Positions 11,436-24,353 of a stretch of 64,000 nucleotides of DNA are shown in pieces. The notes under the pieces are model-generated. The model saw nothing but the letters and a program-made list of their open reading frames with translations. It made no database searches and was not told the DNA's origin. Source of the stretch: Guyanagaster necrorhizus. Its lineage: Eukaryota > Basidiomycota > Agaricomycetes > Agaricales > Physalacriaceae. The translations under genes were made by a program, and so were the position numbers. Numbering within the stretch: the first letter of the stretch is position 1; each line of letters begins with the position of its first letter. Location: assembly GCF_019112545.1 (NCBI RefSeq), contig NW_025064889.1:656098-720097 (forward strand). The letters are read 5' to 3'.

Positions 11436-11494
11436 TTGGGGGGTCAAAGGCAAGGGAAATATTAGTCAGCAGATCAGCTTGGAGTCGTACCACG

Positions 11495-12343
11495 ATGAGC
11501 TCTCTTCGGTCTGTGAAGCGACGACGAGTAATGTCAGGCGCAGATGGCTTTGCAATGCCAGAAAGCAAACCAAGCAAACTGGCTACACCTCGATTCGAGT
11601 CGGCATTCGAGACGACGAAATCTGCGACGTCAAAGAGAAATAAAACAGCAGCAGTACCACCTCCAATAACTTCGAAGCCACGTTCGAGAGCCAATCCATT
11701 CGCGTTTGTTGTCGGACCATCTCCCGGTACAAAGCTCAAGCCGCTTCAGCCTCCACCCCCCCCATTCCAAGCTCCACCTACACCTTTGTTGAAACCGGCC
11801 CGACCTCCGGTACTCCCAGCCTCTTCCCCTCGTCGTCTCTACCACCTCAATTCGATTCTCAGCTCTGACCCTGCCGACCTCGCATCTGTATTCCTACATG
11901 ACCTCCCAGACATATCGGATGGCGACCCAGATCTCACCCAGAGTCCTTCGAAACGAGGAAAATTCCTGTGGTAGGCTATGATCTTTCTCTGCAACTGCAG
12001 CTAACAATCTGTCAGTGGAGGGTTGGCGTCGCACGCGTCCTTACTGTTTACACGCTCCCATACCGCGTTGACTCTATGGAAATCCGACAACGACAAGCTA
12101 GAGCCAGCGATCAAGCTCGTAGTCGTATCGTTCTCTCATGACGGTATCGTGTTTTGTGAGCAACAGGCACGATTCCCACTATCAACACCACCACCCCTTA
12201 CTCCTGTCCTTCTCTCTGGACTGACAGCACCGCCCAAAAACGGTCAACAGCTCCTCATTTACAAACCTTACCAGATACTGCCAGTCCCTCATCTTCATCA
12301 AATGCCCCTACTTATTTCAGCCCGATATAGGGTATCAGCATAG
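11495..12343 (+). CDS. Hypothetical protein, basic Pro/Ser-rich (267 aa)
   Basis: Exons are 11495-11970 and 12016-12343. The intron of 45 nt has GTAGGC...GTCAG ends and a CTAAC branch site, and the frame is kept. The protein starts MSSLRSVKRRR, has a Lys/Arg-rich N-terminal part, a proline tract (LQPPPPPFQAPPTP, about 90-105) and an acidic patch (LPDISDGDPD). I recognise no family. The start is the first ATG after the divergent TypA start; the frame stays open upstream into TypA exon 1, so an earlier start is possible. A second intron (GTGAGC near 12156) cannot be excluded. It may be nuclear because of the basic N-terminus, which is inference only. Confidence 0.6.
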
Positions 12344-12398
12344 ATATACATGTGTACAACAAAAGATAGCTATCATCATAATAGATACCATAACATAA

Positions 12399-13464
12399 TT
12401 AATCCACTTCTTCGCTTTCTGTATTTCCTGCAGTCAGCCGCTTCTGGCTCTCGTTGAACACCGGTGCTGGGGCAGGCATTGCCTCTGCAAATGCAAAGGC
12501 GACACCGACACTCGCAGTAACTACACGCCATCGGGCGTCCTCTGCCAACACGACACCAGCTAGTCGAACCACCCACCCCGTCAATGGATCAAAACCGTCG
12601 CGTCCCCTGAATGACACCAGATACCCCACAAGCCCCGGAATAACGACAGTGGGACCCGCCCACCTCCCAATATCCATCCAAAAGGCTCGACTCCGAAACA
12701 CACTTACCGTTGGATACGGCACCTCGATGCCACCGATAGCGATCCACATCCACGGCACAATAACTGCCAGCAGCACCAAAAACTCGACCAATGCGCTCAG
12801 CAGCCATATATTTGCCGAGTTTGACATCCATGACCTCGTCTTAACAAGCGTCTCTCCCTTGTTCACCTCTTTCACTCTGCGGATGACCATGGCACTCAGA
12901 CCTTTGGGTGCAGAAATAATGGCTGATATAGAATCCGAACTCGATGGAAGCGGGGGAAGGGAACTTGGCGTTGGGGGTTCGACGACGGTCCGAATTTTGG
13001 TCGCGAAGGGGGTGATGGATTTGAGCATCACAGAAACTTCTCCCCTTTCTGGTGTCTCGACAATGGGGTCCATAGGTACTGGCTTCCGAGGTGATGGGGG
13101 TGACGGTTCTTTTGGTGGCGCAAGGCGAGAACTAAAATCGTTAAGCTAAGCGGGGTTTTTTTTCTTTGACGCTTACCTAGGCAGTTGAGGTTGGAGACTT
13201 GGCTTCCTAGCGACGGCTCCTCCACGGCTCCTGATACCATACAGGCCAGCATACTGAGGGTCGCCCTCGAGCACTTCCTGGTTGTTGTCCAAATGTTTCT
13301 TGATGCGAAGCTACGGAGATATTAGTGCATTCTCTATCAGCTGGTAGTAAAGGGCTAACCTGCAGTTCATCTTTCGTGCCAGTATCACTGATTCCAAGAG
13401 AGTTAGCAATATTCTGTAAATCAGCTTTTTTCTTGGACTGAAGAGAGCCAGAGAATGGTGCCAT
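12399..13464 (-). CDS. SAP-domain integral membrane protein (323 aa)
   Basis: Exons on minus: 13464-13360, 13310-13177, 13131-12399. The introns are 49 and 45 nt and the sum is 324 codons. The N-terminus fits a SAP/HeH-type helix-turn-helix ([15 protein letters not shown], then GTKDELQLRIKKHL, about residues 10-42). A Pro/Ser-rich linker follows. The C-terminal half has about three hydrophobic segments ([49 protein letters not shown]). A SAP-like domain combined with membrane spans suggests a protein of the inner nuclear membrane or another endomembrane that touches nucleic acid; this is inference. An upstream in-frame ATG at 13506 would add 14 residues. It is convergent with the previous gene (55 bp between stops). 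Confidence 0.8.
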
Positions 13465-13653
13465 AACGGTTCTTAGATAACGTCGCGTCGTGAGTGTTGA
13501 ATGCAATCAACGCAAGTCAGCCACAGCACGTTTGTCTGTATTTACGCGTTGATCACGTGCACCCGGCTCCTCCGCTTCCATCGCTACCGTTGCTTTTGCA
13601 TCTTTCTCTTCTTCGTTGTCGTTGTCCTTGCAGGTTCAAGTCTCCATTTTATC

Positions 13654-14305
13654 ATGTTTTCCATTCTTTTGTCGCTCTTTCTCGCAGGTCGAGGTACTCT
13701 TCACAACGATCTGCTTTAATTTCCAATTCTCATTTGCCTTTTCAGTTTTCGCTTTCACCTTTAACGTAACTGTGACGCCAGCGCTGGCGACCCTGGCCCC
13801 CTTACAGCTTTTGAACTTTTCGTTCACTGGCGCAATCGACTCTTGCCAGTCCCTCTGCAACGATGCGTCCACTGCATTCGCCAATTGTACTGCCTCTTCC
13901 CAGGCAGCCACTCCGGCGCCGGACCCTACCCCTGACCCTGCCTCCGACTGTCTCTGCGCCAACAGCACTGTAGTCGCCCTCGTCAGCTGCGAGCAATGCA
14001 TCTTTTCTGCCCAAATCGCTGCCAATCTCCGCCCTAATGATCCTCGCGCCGGTAGTCAGCCATTGTTGACAGGTGCGCTACTTCTGTGTATTGTTGTTTC
14101 TGCTTCAATCGATATCTCGTCAGCCTATTCCGCTTCGTGCGCTGCTGCCAATATCAATCTTACCACCTCTCAAACCGCCTTGACACTCCCTGCGAACTGG
14201 GACGGACCATCCGGTATTCATCTTTCCGTCGCTGGCACCGTTTTTACAGTCATGGCAGCTACCGGCCTTGGGGGCTCGGCAATGTGGATGTTATCTAATT
14301 TGTGA
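13654..14305 (+). CDS. Secreted Cys-rich, probably GPI-anchored protein (199 aa)
   Basis: Exons are 13654-13693 and 13746-14305. The intron of 52 nt runs GTACTC...TTTTCAG and the sum is 200 codons. The spliced start MFSILLSLFLAG is a signal peptide. The mature part has a Cys pattern (SCQSLCND, ANCTAS, DCLC, SCEQC) and several N-glycosylation sites (NFS, NCT, NST, NLT). It ends in a hydrophobic tail (VAGTVFTVMAATGLGGSAMW) of the kind replaced by a GPI anchor. Such small cell-surface proteins are common in agaricomycetes and mostly uncharacterised. The unspliced frame is also open further upstream, but that version lacks a clean signal peptide. Confidence 0.7.
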
Positions 14306-15457
14306 GGAATGTGTATGGGGTAGCAGCGCTGCCGCCATAGTAGCCTTTTCTTTGATTCATGTTTGTCTAATGACGACAGTGGATAGAATATCTGTTTGAG
14401 AACTCGTGCTCTATGCGAGTCTGCGAACTTTCCTAGTGGGATTGCCCACTACTAGCAATGTATCTCAAGTTACGTCCAAGGTGGCTCAGAGTGATCTGTA
14501 ACGGTCGCATATTACGGTGATTGATAAACGACGACCTATAAGTACTAAGTAGACGTCTGGCAACGAAACTCGTACGAAGCAGTCTGAAAGGTCGTCTAGT
14601 TCCTATTGGGGCCATATCCATGAGAGACGCAGCCTACTGGGGGTCAACGGGTCCTCGGGTGCTTAAGATACTTATAAGAGGGATCCATGGTTTTAATAAT
14701 TTTACACATTGCGTACTAGATTTACGGGTCGTCACTGCTATCACTGATCCCAGGAAGGTACCGATTGAGTAACTCAGACTTATAAAATCTACCGAGAGAT
14801 CCATCGGAGGAACTCAAAAGACGCGTTTGTGAGAGGGCTGAGGTGGAGGACTTTTTTGTTTACGTCTAAGAGGTGAAGGAGGGCATCCCATCTGACCACC
14901 GTTGCTTTCCCCGCTGTTGTAGATCGACGAGTCAATGGAATATCGCCATACAGTATGCGATTGATATGAAAAGCAACATTTCGACATGTTGGAGTAAAGT
15001 CGCGCATGACGTTCAGATAGTACTAAGACATTTGGCGAAGAAAAAAGAACGAGTGCATTGATGATATCGGATTTGTGAACGCAAAGCATTTTCTGAGGCG
15101 GACTATGTTATTTACATAATGGCAACGCCATCAGTAACTCTTATTCACGTCTGTTAGGAACAAAAGAACGGAGTGGGAGGAGACACACTGAGATCGATTT
15201 TGCTATTGTGAATTGAAGGGATCTCCTCGGATAACGGTCCGTAAGATGCCGGCTATGAACCTGCTTTGTCACTTGATACGTTTGTTTTACTGCTCAGCTG
15301 CACATGCCTACTGGTCTGTTGAAAATAACGAAACAGGCTAGACCCAAGTAAATCAAAGAGTCCACCTTTGCCGTAACCAGGTCCAGATATAGCCATGAAC
15401 GCCAAGGAAAACGAATCGTCAAGGCGTGATTCTAACAGCGATTTATTCAACTCGGAC
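14306..15457. other. 1.15-kb intergenic region, no gene recognised
   Basis: CpG-normal host sequence lies between the secreted-protein gene (+) and the 3' end of DAHP synthase (-). Only short chance frames are present; no tRNA box pattern, LTR end or protein motif was found. A small perfect hairpin (TAGTGGG-ATTG-CCCACTA, near 14434) lies about 130 bp past the first stop. A decayed gene or non-coding RNA cannot be excluded. Confidence 0.5.
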
Positions 15458-16934
<1,477 letters not shown>

Positions 16935-17217
16935 GATGTATTGACGTGTCTAGATGGTGATGGCCGTGAGATGAGATGCAAAGTCCGTGACTCCAACAGG
17001 TAGTACGCCTGCTCACCAGATCCAATTAGCTCTACTAAGAAAATATTATTGTTCGATCCGGTTTTTATCCCGAGTTACTCCTTCTGTGCCAACCCAATCT
17101 GTACACAGACGTGAATCGATGAGAAGAAAGAAAAAATATGACTCGAACTCTTTTTTTGGCGGAAAGAGGGGCGGCGTGATCAATGCGAAATTGCACCACC
17201 GCACGTGACATATATCC
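16935..17217. promoter_or_regulatory. Divergent promoter region DAHP synthase / PIH1
   Basis: A 283-bp spacer lies between the two divergent start codons. It should hold both promoters. No clear TATA or known operator was recognised. Confidence 0.45.
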
Positions 17218-18083
17218 ATGAATTCTCCATCCACGACGAAAAGAGTGACCCTCTCGCCCCAGGCAGGATTTTGCATTAAATCGACCACTATCGCAGGAAA
17301 TGGCAGCAATGGCATGAAAGTCTTCATCAACATTGCCTGGGATGCGAACGTGCCCTCACCACCGCCTGCCAGCGACGAGACCATCCAGCGGGCGATGCAG
17401 GGTGATGACGACGAAGGGTGGTATGTACCCGTTATCGTGTCCGAGCCAAGGGGTGACGTTGACAAGGGTACCTCCGTGTCTGTTTGCTTGTTGACCTTTT
17501 CTCATGGATGCACTTAGCCGGCAAACCCAGCCTGGTCATGGATTGCATCTACAATAAATCCCTCAAGTCGCGTGTCTTGCGTGACCCAGCGTGGAAGACG
17601 TTTCTCATCGAGCTTGCCCTCCAGCGTATTGAGGTTCAGAGCGGACTGGTTCTGTCACGACGCATCGGCACGCCCAACATCGCGTCCAAGGGCAAACTTA
17701 GCCCACGGGAGGTGACGGTGCCGGACCTCAGCACAAAAAGCAAGGAGACCAAAAAGACGTTGATAGAAGAGGTCGTCGCTGCCGGCAGCTGGGTCTGGTC
17801 CAAGTCGCCCCAGTCTGATCGTATAGACATCCAGATTACCGTGCCACGCCTGAGTCACAAGCTCATCAGTGACGCCACCCTGGACCTCGAACTGCGCCGG
17901 GTCATCTTGACTGTTCCTTCCCAACCAACCTTGGATATCGATCTTTCGGTATCAGATGCAGAGCTCGCTTCTAAGCATTCTCTCTCAGACGCCATCGCGC
18001 TCAAACGCCAGCGACCGTTCAAGGTGGATGAAGCGACAGCCGAGTGGATTGTATCGGAAGAGGTCCTAATCTTACACGCGTAG
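17218..18083 (+). CDS. PIH1: PIH1-domain protein, R2TP/HSP90 co-chaperone subunit (271 aa)
   Basis: Exons are 17218-17467 and 17518-18083, the intron is 50 nt, and the sum is 272 codons. The N-terminal PIH1 domain shows PQAGFCIKST (about 14-23), KVFINIAWDANVPSP, an EPRGDVDKAGKPSLVMDCIYN core and LRDPAWKTFLIELALQRIE. The C-terminal part (about 185-271, from RIDIQITVPRL) looks like the CS-like domain that binds Tah1/RPAP3 in the family. With Rvb1/Rvb2 and Tah1, Pih1 assembles box C/D snoRNPs, RNA polymerase II and PIKK complexes with HSP90. The 3' end is convergent with APC1 (133 bp between stops). Confidence 0.88.
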
Positions 18084-18216
18084 CTCCGATGGACGTGTAT
18101 ATAGACCTGAAATACATTCTTGAGCTCCATCACGAAATCCCCCTACTATTGTACATTTGAATGCCTGAATAAAATACATACATTTTATCGTTACACTATA
18201 TATGAATAAACAACTC

Positions 18217-21200
18217 TCACTGCTGCTGCATACGCTTCCACAGTTCGACAGTCTCGTCCAAGCTTCTCACACTCCATCCAGTCCCAAGTGAAGTAGCCAT
18301 CGCACTACCAGTCGCATGCAAGACCTCCTTGATTCCCTCGTCCAGCAATCTTGCATCAAGTGTGCCCTCCGGCCTCCCAAAGCACTGTGCGTACGCATCG
18401 CTTGCCAGCCCTTTCATGATTTGCATTACTGTCGACACAGGAACCATGTTCCTCAACAGATACCACGCGAGCCTCTCGGCATCCCCCTTCAATTTCAAGG
18501 ACACCTTGCCCCCCACTGAATATGCCGCAAACATTTCCAAGAATTGAGCATCCTTCCTGATGTCATCTAGCCGCTCATCCAGCGCATGCAGAGCCCCCAT
18601 CACAGTCGAATCCCTGATCAACGGTATCCTGGGGTTGTTCTCCGACCTCCCGCTGAACCTCCGGTCATAGATCCTGCTGTAAAAGTCAGCTGCGAACCGC
18701 AGGTCCTGCATCCGTAGATGGAAGTAAACGTCCCGTTCTTCCATCCGTCGATACACCCAAAGCATCAAATGTGACTGAAGTGACTGAGGTTTGCCCTGCA
18801 GAATGGAGTCATACAGTGCTGCATGACAATACGAAGTGAATAACGTCTCCTCGTCGGTGTCCCCGTCCCAGCCGTTGCCGAAATGATCAGCAAAAGACAG
18901 ATACACAGGGTCATTGGAAAACGAGTTGATAAATTCACTCAGATCGCTTGCAGGATGCGACTTGGTCGTTAGCTGCGGGAAGTCCAGGATTGCTGCTTCT
19001 CCGGCTGAGCTCCTAGACCGGACGAATAAGCTCCTGCTTCCCCTCGGATCTTCCGTATAGCTTAAAAATGCTGTACGTCGCTTCACGTACAATGTCTGAC
19101 TTCGCACCAGGCTCTCTCGATGCTGCCAAACGTGTTCTAGGTCCAGGTGGAATGGCCAGTATCTCGGTGTATCCACACGTATAGATATCACCTTGTCAAT
19201 TTCCGGAATGAGTGTAGGAGATATCAGCTGTGTCGTGCCCATCTCGGTCCCATCCCGGACAGTTATCTTCAGCGGCAGATAAACCACCTCTTTCGTCTCC
19301 ACATCTCGTGCAATTAAACACCTCGGCTCCGCTGCTAGCACCCATAAGTGTCTCAATGCTTGCAGATAGACTTTATTATCCGATGATACTTGATGGAACC
19401 GCGGATAAAATGCGATGATCATGCTCGCGATCGCAGCATCCGATGTGCCTAGAGTATACCTTCCTGCACCGAGGAAGAGTAGACCTATCGCCTGGTAAGT
19501 CGCAACGTGGATACCGTACTTGTGCGTCGGATGGTACATCGTTTGATTGAACATCCCATATGCGTAACGCAACCGCCGGAACGAGGTTATCTCCCCGGTG
19601 CCAGCCATGACCATACTCAGCGCGACCGATATCAAGTTTAGCCCGTCGCGCACGGCAGACCGCTTGATGCGGTGGTCAAAGTTGTGCCCTAGTCGCATGT
19701 TAACAAAGATCCACTCCTGTCAGAAGAACTCACCATTTTGATAAACCATCCGCGTAAAGAGGTCAAAATAGCGGATGATCAACTTATAAGCCTCCTGCCT
19801 CGCCGTCCCAGCATATTTGAGTCCCACTGCAAAGCAGCATCCAGCAATGACGTTGTAATACGCCAACTCCAGCGCATCATCAATGGCCGCTCCACTCTCG
19901 AACCGCAGCTTGATAGCTGCCCTGATCGTCTCCGGAATCTGGTTGGTGAGCCAGGTTGTTGTGGGTTCAATAGAGTCCCACAAGATCAACGACCTGGCCA
20001 ACACCCTCGTAAGTAAGAAACTCGGCTGGATCGAATTCAATGCAAGGATGGTATCAGGCATCGGCAGCATATCCACAATATCCTTTCGCCCTGTTCGCAA
20101 GTACATCAACCCAAGAGCCATGGTCGCAGCAGGGCACGTCAAGTTCAGATCGAACGATGGATGACTTCCGAGACCAATCGAATGCTGCTCGTCTCCTTGA
20201 ATGAGAAAATTCAGCCGCCGCACCATCTCGACGTCTGCCGGGATCATTTTACCCTTGCCTAGCATGATCAACCCAAAAGCCAGTGCAGCGGACGTCGTAT
20301 ACGTTTCCCGGTACTCGTTATGCAAATCGGGCTGGAAGAGGTCTTTGCGACTGATTTCTCGCAAACATACTTCAGCGTACCGCCGGTGTTTCGTCCCAAG
20401 ATACAGGAGCCCCATACCTATCAAACCAGCAGATTGTGTCATCAGAGTGATGTTCAAATCAACATCCGGCGTAGGGAGCAGAGCAGGCGTATGCACCGCA
20501 AGTAGCTTCGTCACTGAAGCATTTCCACTGCCGACATTTGCCGCAGCTAAACCTAACAACAAACCGATGGAGGTTATATCATGTTTAGGCGTTAGGTACT
20601 GAAAGGTATTCCAAGCGACTATTTCCTTGAGATGACCAGAAAGCCCCAGTCCGAATAGAAAGCCTGCGTGGCTAGGCGACAAGTCGTTTGGCTTGTTGAA
20701 TGCGATCCACGAACTCTCGACGCCTTTCGTTGCGGAAGATATGCGAAGACCGGCAGCGACACCATTATGGAATTCTCCCCAATGAATAGAATCCTGATGG
20801 AGCACTTTCACGTCCGGTAACACATGAACGTTGTGGGGGTGAATCCGAATAGTGTAATTGACGATAGGTATGGTATATGCCTGCCGCGAAACCTTCGACA
20901 CTGAACCAAACGTGAACATAGCACGACCGTAAGCCAATGCGTTTGTCCGTTCGGCTATCCGTAGTGCTTGATGCTGAAATTCCTTGATCTGATCCGCCTC
21001 ACTGTTGAAATGTGACCAGTCAACAGATATACCGAACGTTGGCATTGAAGACGTACCCTGTATCCGGCCGATCTACGAACGGCCGATAGGTTTGAATGTA
21101 CGCAGAGTTCAACAGCCGGGCCACGTCTTCCAGCCTTCTGTCCTGTCCAAATCGGATGTCTGTAAAGTCATCCAGGTCCAGTTTGACACCAGATACTGCT

Positions 21201-24200
21201 TCGATGTCCCCAAAGGCCAGCGTCCGGGCTTCGACAATGGTTTGACTTATTGTTCGCCGTCGTCCTGCGCTTTTCTGAGTCGAACATTAGTCCTTTCCGC
21301 ATTGAAACCCTTTCATCGAAACATACTATGAAATCTTTGACTGGTCGATAACCGTCTTTTGCAAGGATGTCCGGGTCATGAAGCGCAGACGCAGCAACAT
21401 CTTCCCGTCCTATGGCGCGATACACAGATGGCGGCCAATGGACGGGCGGCATGAGCTGGCACGTTCTTATGGCTTCCCTCAGAGGAGATGCCAGACCCAG
21501 AGGCAATCGATCCAAGAATTCAGGGCCAATACCTGATGTCACCATGAAATAAACTGCATTTTCGGCACGCTTTTGGCTCTGAGTAGCCGTTTTGTCGGCC
21601 AGGCACTTGTATACCTCTGTGAGCTTGGCGCTAGATTCTAGTGGGTCTTTACGACCAAAAGCGAATGCAGGCCGGATATTAAAACGTGCCGTCATTCCTG
21701 ATGCATCTTGCCAAGGCACTTTTGCATCCCAGCCGGGATTGCTTATTCTTCCATACAGGATAGCTGAGATATCGGGCGGCCATGCAGGGATGCGATCCTC
21801 AACGTATTCGACATCTGATGAAGAATTAGACATTGTAGTACAAGAAGAACTGTAGGCGCACATGCGCTTGACGGGTACGGCCAGCCCGGAGTATCACAAG
21901 GACATAACCGCCTCCAGTAGTCAGCCCATTCCGGACGTATTATCGATGCTATTCGACAAATGACGTCCGTCAATTCTTGAAGAGAACGATAATGATCGAC
22001 AGTGAGACGAAGGTCTTCACCAAGTGTATGCAGGGCATATAACACAGGCGCAAGAAGGATGGGCCGATCCTCCTGAATGACTTCAACTTTCTCTTTGGGA
22101 GGATGCTGCTCCAATAGACGAAGTACAGGGTCATTGCGAAAACGCGCCTTAGAAGACGAATTTTCTAAAGCTATCCATGGGTCAGCTTCCTTTTCTTTAC
22201 CTTTGTTCTTCTGACGCAAAGTAGCTCCACAAACAAGATATAAACTTGTCCTTAGAGCTTTGAACTCTACTACATCCATGTATCGCCTACCTTCCTTGCA
22301 CCACATCAGTAGGAATATGCGATGAATGGCAAAGAAGATATTCTCTGGAAGATATAATGAAAGAATCTGAAGCACCTGAACAGTCAAGAGACCATTTGGT
22401 ATCAAGTTCACGTTGATCTCCGATTTCCAGCCATCCCTATGCACAAGCGTCACCGACGACAAGAACCCGGTTTCAAGGGAGACAATCTCCCCGCGAGAAT
22501 TGTCAACATCCATTCTTGAGTGGTCTGGTCGTGGCGCGTCGATGATGCTGATGGGTACTTCGTTGACTCCGAGACATAGAAGAGCAACGGAATGGTCGGG
22601 CTTCAGAATAAGCAGGTCATGCATTGCAGGGCGGGTTGAACAGAGTGAGACAAAAGAGATAGCTGGAATGGTAGAAAGTTGGTTTGCATGCATAGTGTGA
22701 TCGTCTTTTTCCGAGACTGAGAAGAGCAATGAGGACCTGCTGTGTGGCAGAGAAACAGCGAGGAGAGAGCGCTCCTCGTTGCCATCCCATCGATGGTCAA
22801 AGATCGAAACAGACATTGAACGCCATGCTTTTGCACTACAGGGAGGCATGATGAGAGTCGTTCTGCGATGGAAGAACATGAAGACTCACTCAGCTTCAGG
22901 GAGATCATGGGTAGAAAGCCTTTGAGCCCAAAATGACGTTTTCATTCTCCCGGTTTCAGGTGGAAGAAATGACATGTCATCCTTCAGTCTGCCTCCCAAC
23001 ACCATCTTGTCGAGTGTTACACTCAAATCATGTCTATTGAGAGAATCTCTGCGTGTTTTACTAGGTGTGCCGGGCTTTGGTGGACCAACAGTCGCGGCAA
23101 GGGCTGCGGGCATCCCAGGAAGCGAGGCCAAAGGATAGATGTCAGGAAGAAAAGTGTGAATTTTGGTAGGATCGTCCAATGTATCCGCGGGAGGCTTTAA
23201 ACCAGCCATAGACATAGATCGACGCTTTCGGGCACGCTCCTTCATCAGCTCACGACCAGCAGGCCGAGGCGCATCCTTGGCTTTGATGTAAGCATATCGC
23301 CAAACGGACAGTGAGTGCTTGGCCTCGTCCACAGTCACTGCAACCTGGTAAGCAGTAGCGACAGAACGATGCGACACCCATAAGAGGTTCTCGGAAGAAG
23401 GTACTGTTATTAAGTGCGAGGAAGCCTTTTCAATCTCGTCAATGAGACGCGCGGATACATCGTCTGAACCACCAATGATTCCCGCTGTTACACCAAGGGC
23501 TCCTACTTCGGTGATTGGATTAACCAAGGTGAATATTGTGGGCAAGACCCCCTCTCCAGACCGTTCAGCCTCGACAAGTTCTTGAGGGTGTACTTGTCGC
23601 TGAATCATGACACCGAAGGGTGATATAGGCCACGCTCTGCGAACGATGTATGGAACAGTGAACGTGTATCTGGTGCCATCCTGCAGAAATGCCATTCCCT
23701 TCGTGCGGAGGAACACGAAAACGGTCGGAATACGCTTGACTGTTTCTGAGTAGCCAGCAGGCTGCTCAGAGATAGCAAAGGGCCCAAATGGTGATTTCGA
23801 AGGATGGGGAACGGAGGTTGTTGGATAGGTGTAGTCTCGCAGGCCAAAATCTGTCTTGGGTGCAAACTGCTCCAGCCAGCCAAAGCATGCCCACTGGATA
23901 TTCTGACGCTCGACCTCGAAATCCCATCTCTTCCTCAAGACTCCGCCAGAACTGAGTGCGGCTGAACGGTCATTCCATGTGAGCTGGAAACCATTCCAAT
24001 CGTCGCCTTCTGATTCGAAATACGTAGAGTGAATGGCATTTTTTGGTTCGACAGCTGTTCCTCGCAGCGCAGCCCGCACCGATTTCAACAAGTCGGATTC
24101 TTCATAGGATGGCCGGGGCTCCAGATGCGACAGATATTGGTGGGCAGAGGAGCTGGGTAGGCTGTGTGCATGTACGTCTACTGCCGCAGAAAGTTGAGAG

Positions 24201-24301
24201 AGGAGGTCTGCGTTTCCTGAAACCATGCCCGTGGCCGTCACGGTGGCAGAGCTCGAACGCGTCGTCAAAATTTGTCCGTGTTTGCTTCCACTGTATCTCA
24301 T
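18217..24301 (-). CDS. APC1: Anaphase-promoting complex subunit 1 (1931 aa, six exons)
   Basis: Exons on minus: 24301-22890, 22835-21898, 21814-21327, 21274-21057, 21001-19734, 19688-18217. All introns are GT..AG (45-83 nt) and the sum is 1932 codons. APC1 is the largest scaffold of the APC/C, the ubiquitin ligase that drives anaphase and mitotic exit in the nucleus. The N-terminal part (exons 1-2) is the WD40-like region with a Ser/Arg-rich loop ([11 protein letters not shown]). The middle holds [15 protein letters not shown]. The C-terminal part is the proteasome/cyclosome (PC) repeat toroid, with [50 protein letters not shown] and [18 protein letters not shown]. The length fits fungal APC1. 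The start ATG (MRYSGSK) is 52 bp from the divergent phosphatase gene. Confidence 0.93.
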
Positions 24302-24353
24302 CTCCTTCCTCCATTACATATCCTTGTCGCCTGCTTCACTTTTCGCTGCAATC
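24302..24353. promoter_or_regulatory. 52-bp divergent spacer APC1 / PP6 phosphatase
   Basis: Only 52 bp lie between the two start codons. Each gene's promoter or 5' UTR must overlap the spacer and probably the other gene's 5' coding part. The stretch is pyrimidine-rich on + (CTCCTTCCTCC). No TATA is seen. Confidence 0.6.

Noticed and set aside
11436..11453. An upstream start for the TypA gene.
   Set aside because: The codon at 11453 is TTG; the first ATG in frame is at 11435 and directly begins the targeting peptide.
14306..15457. A tRNA or small gene in the 1.15-kb gap.
   Set aside because: No B-box (GGTTCRANNCC) pattern and no protein motif in the short frames.
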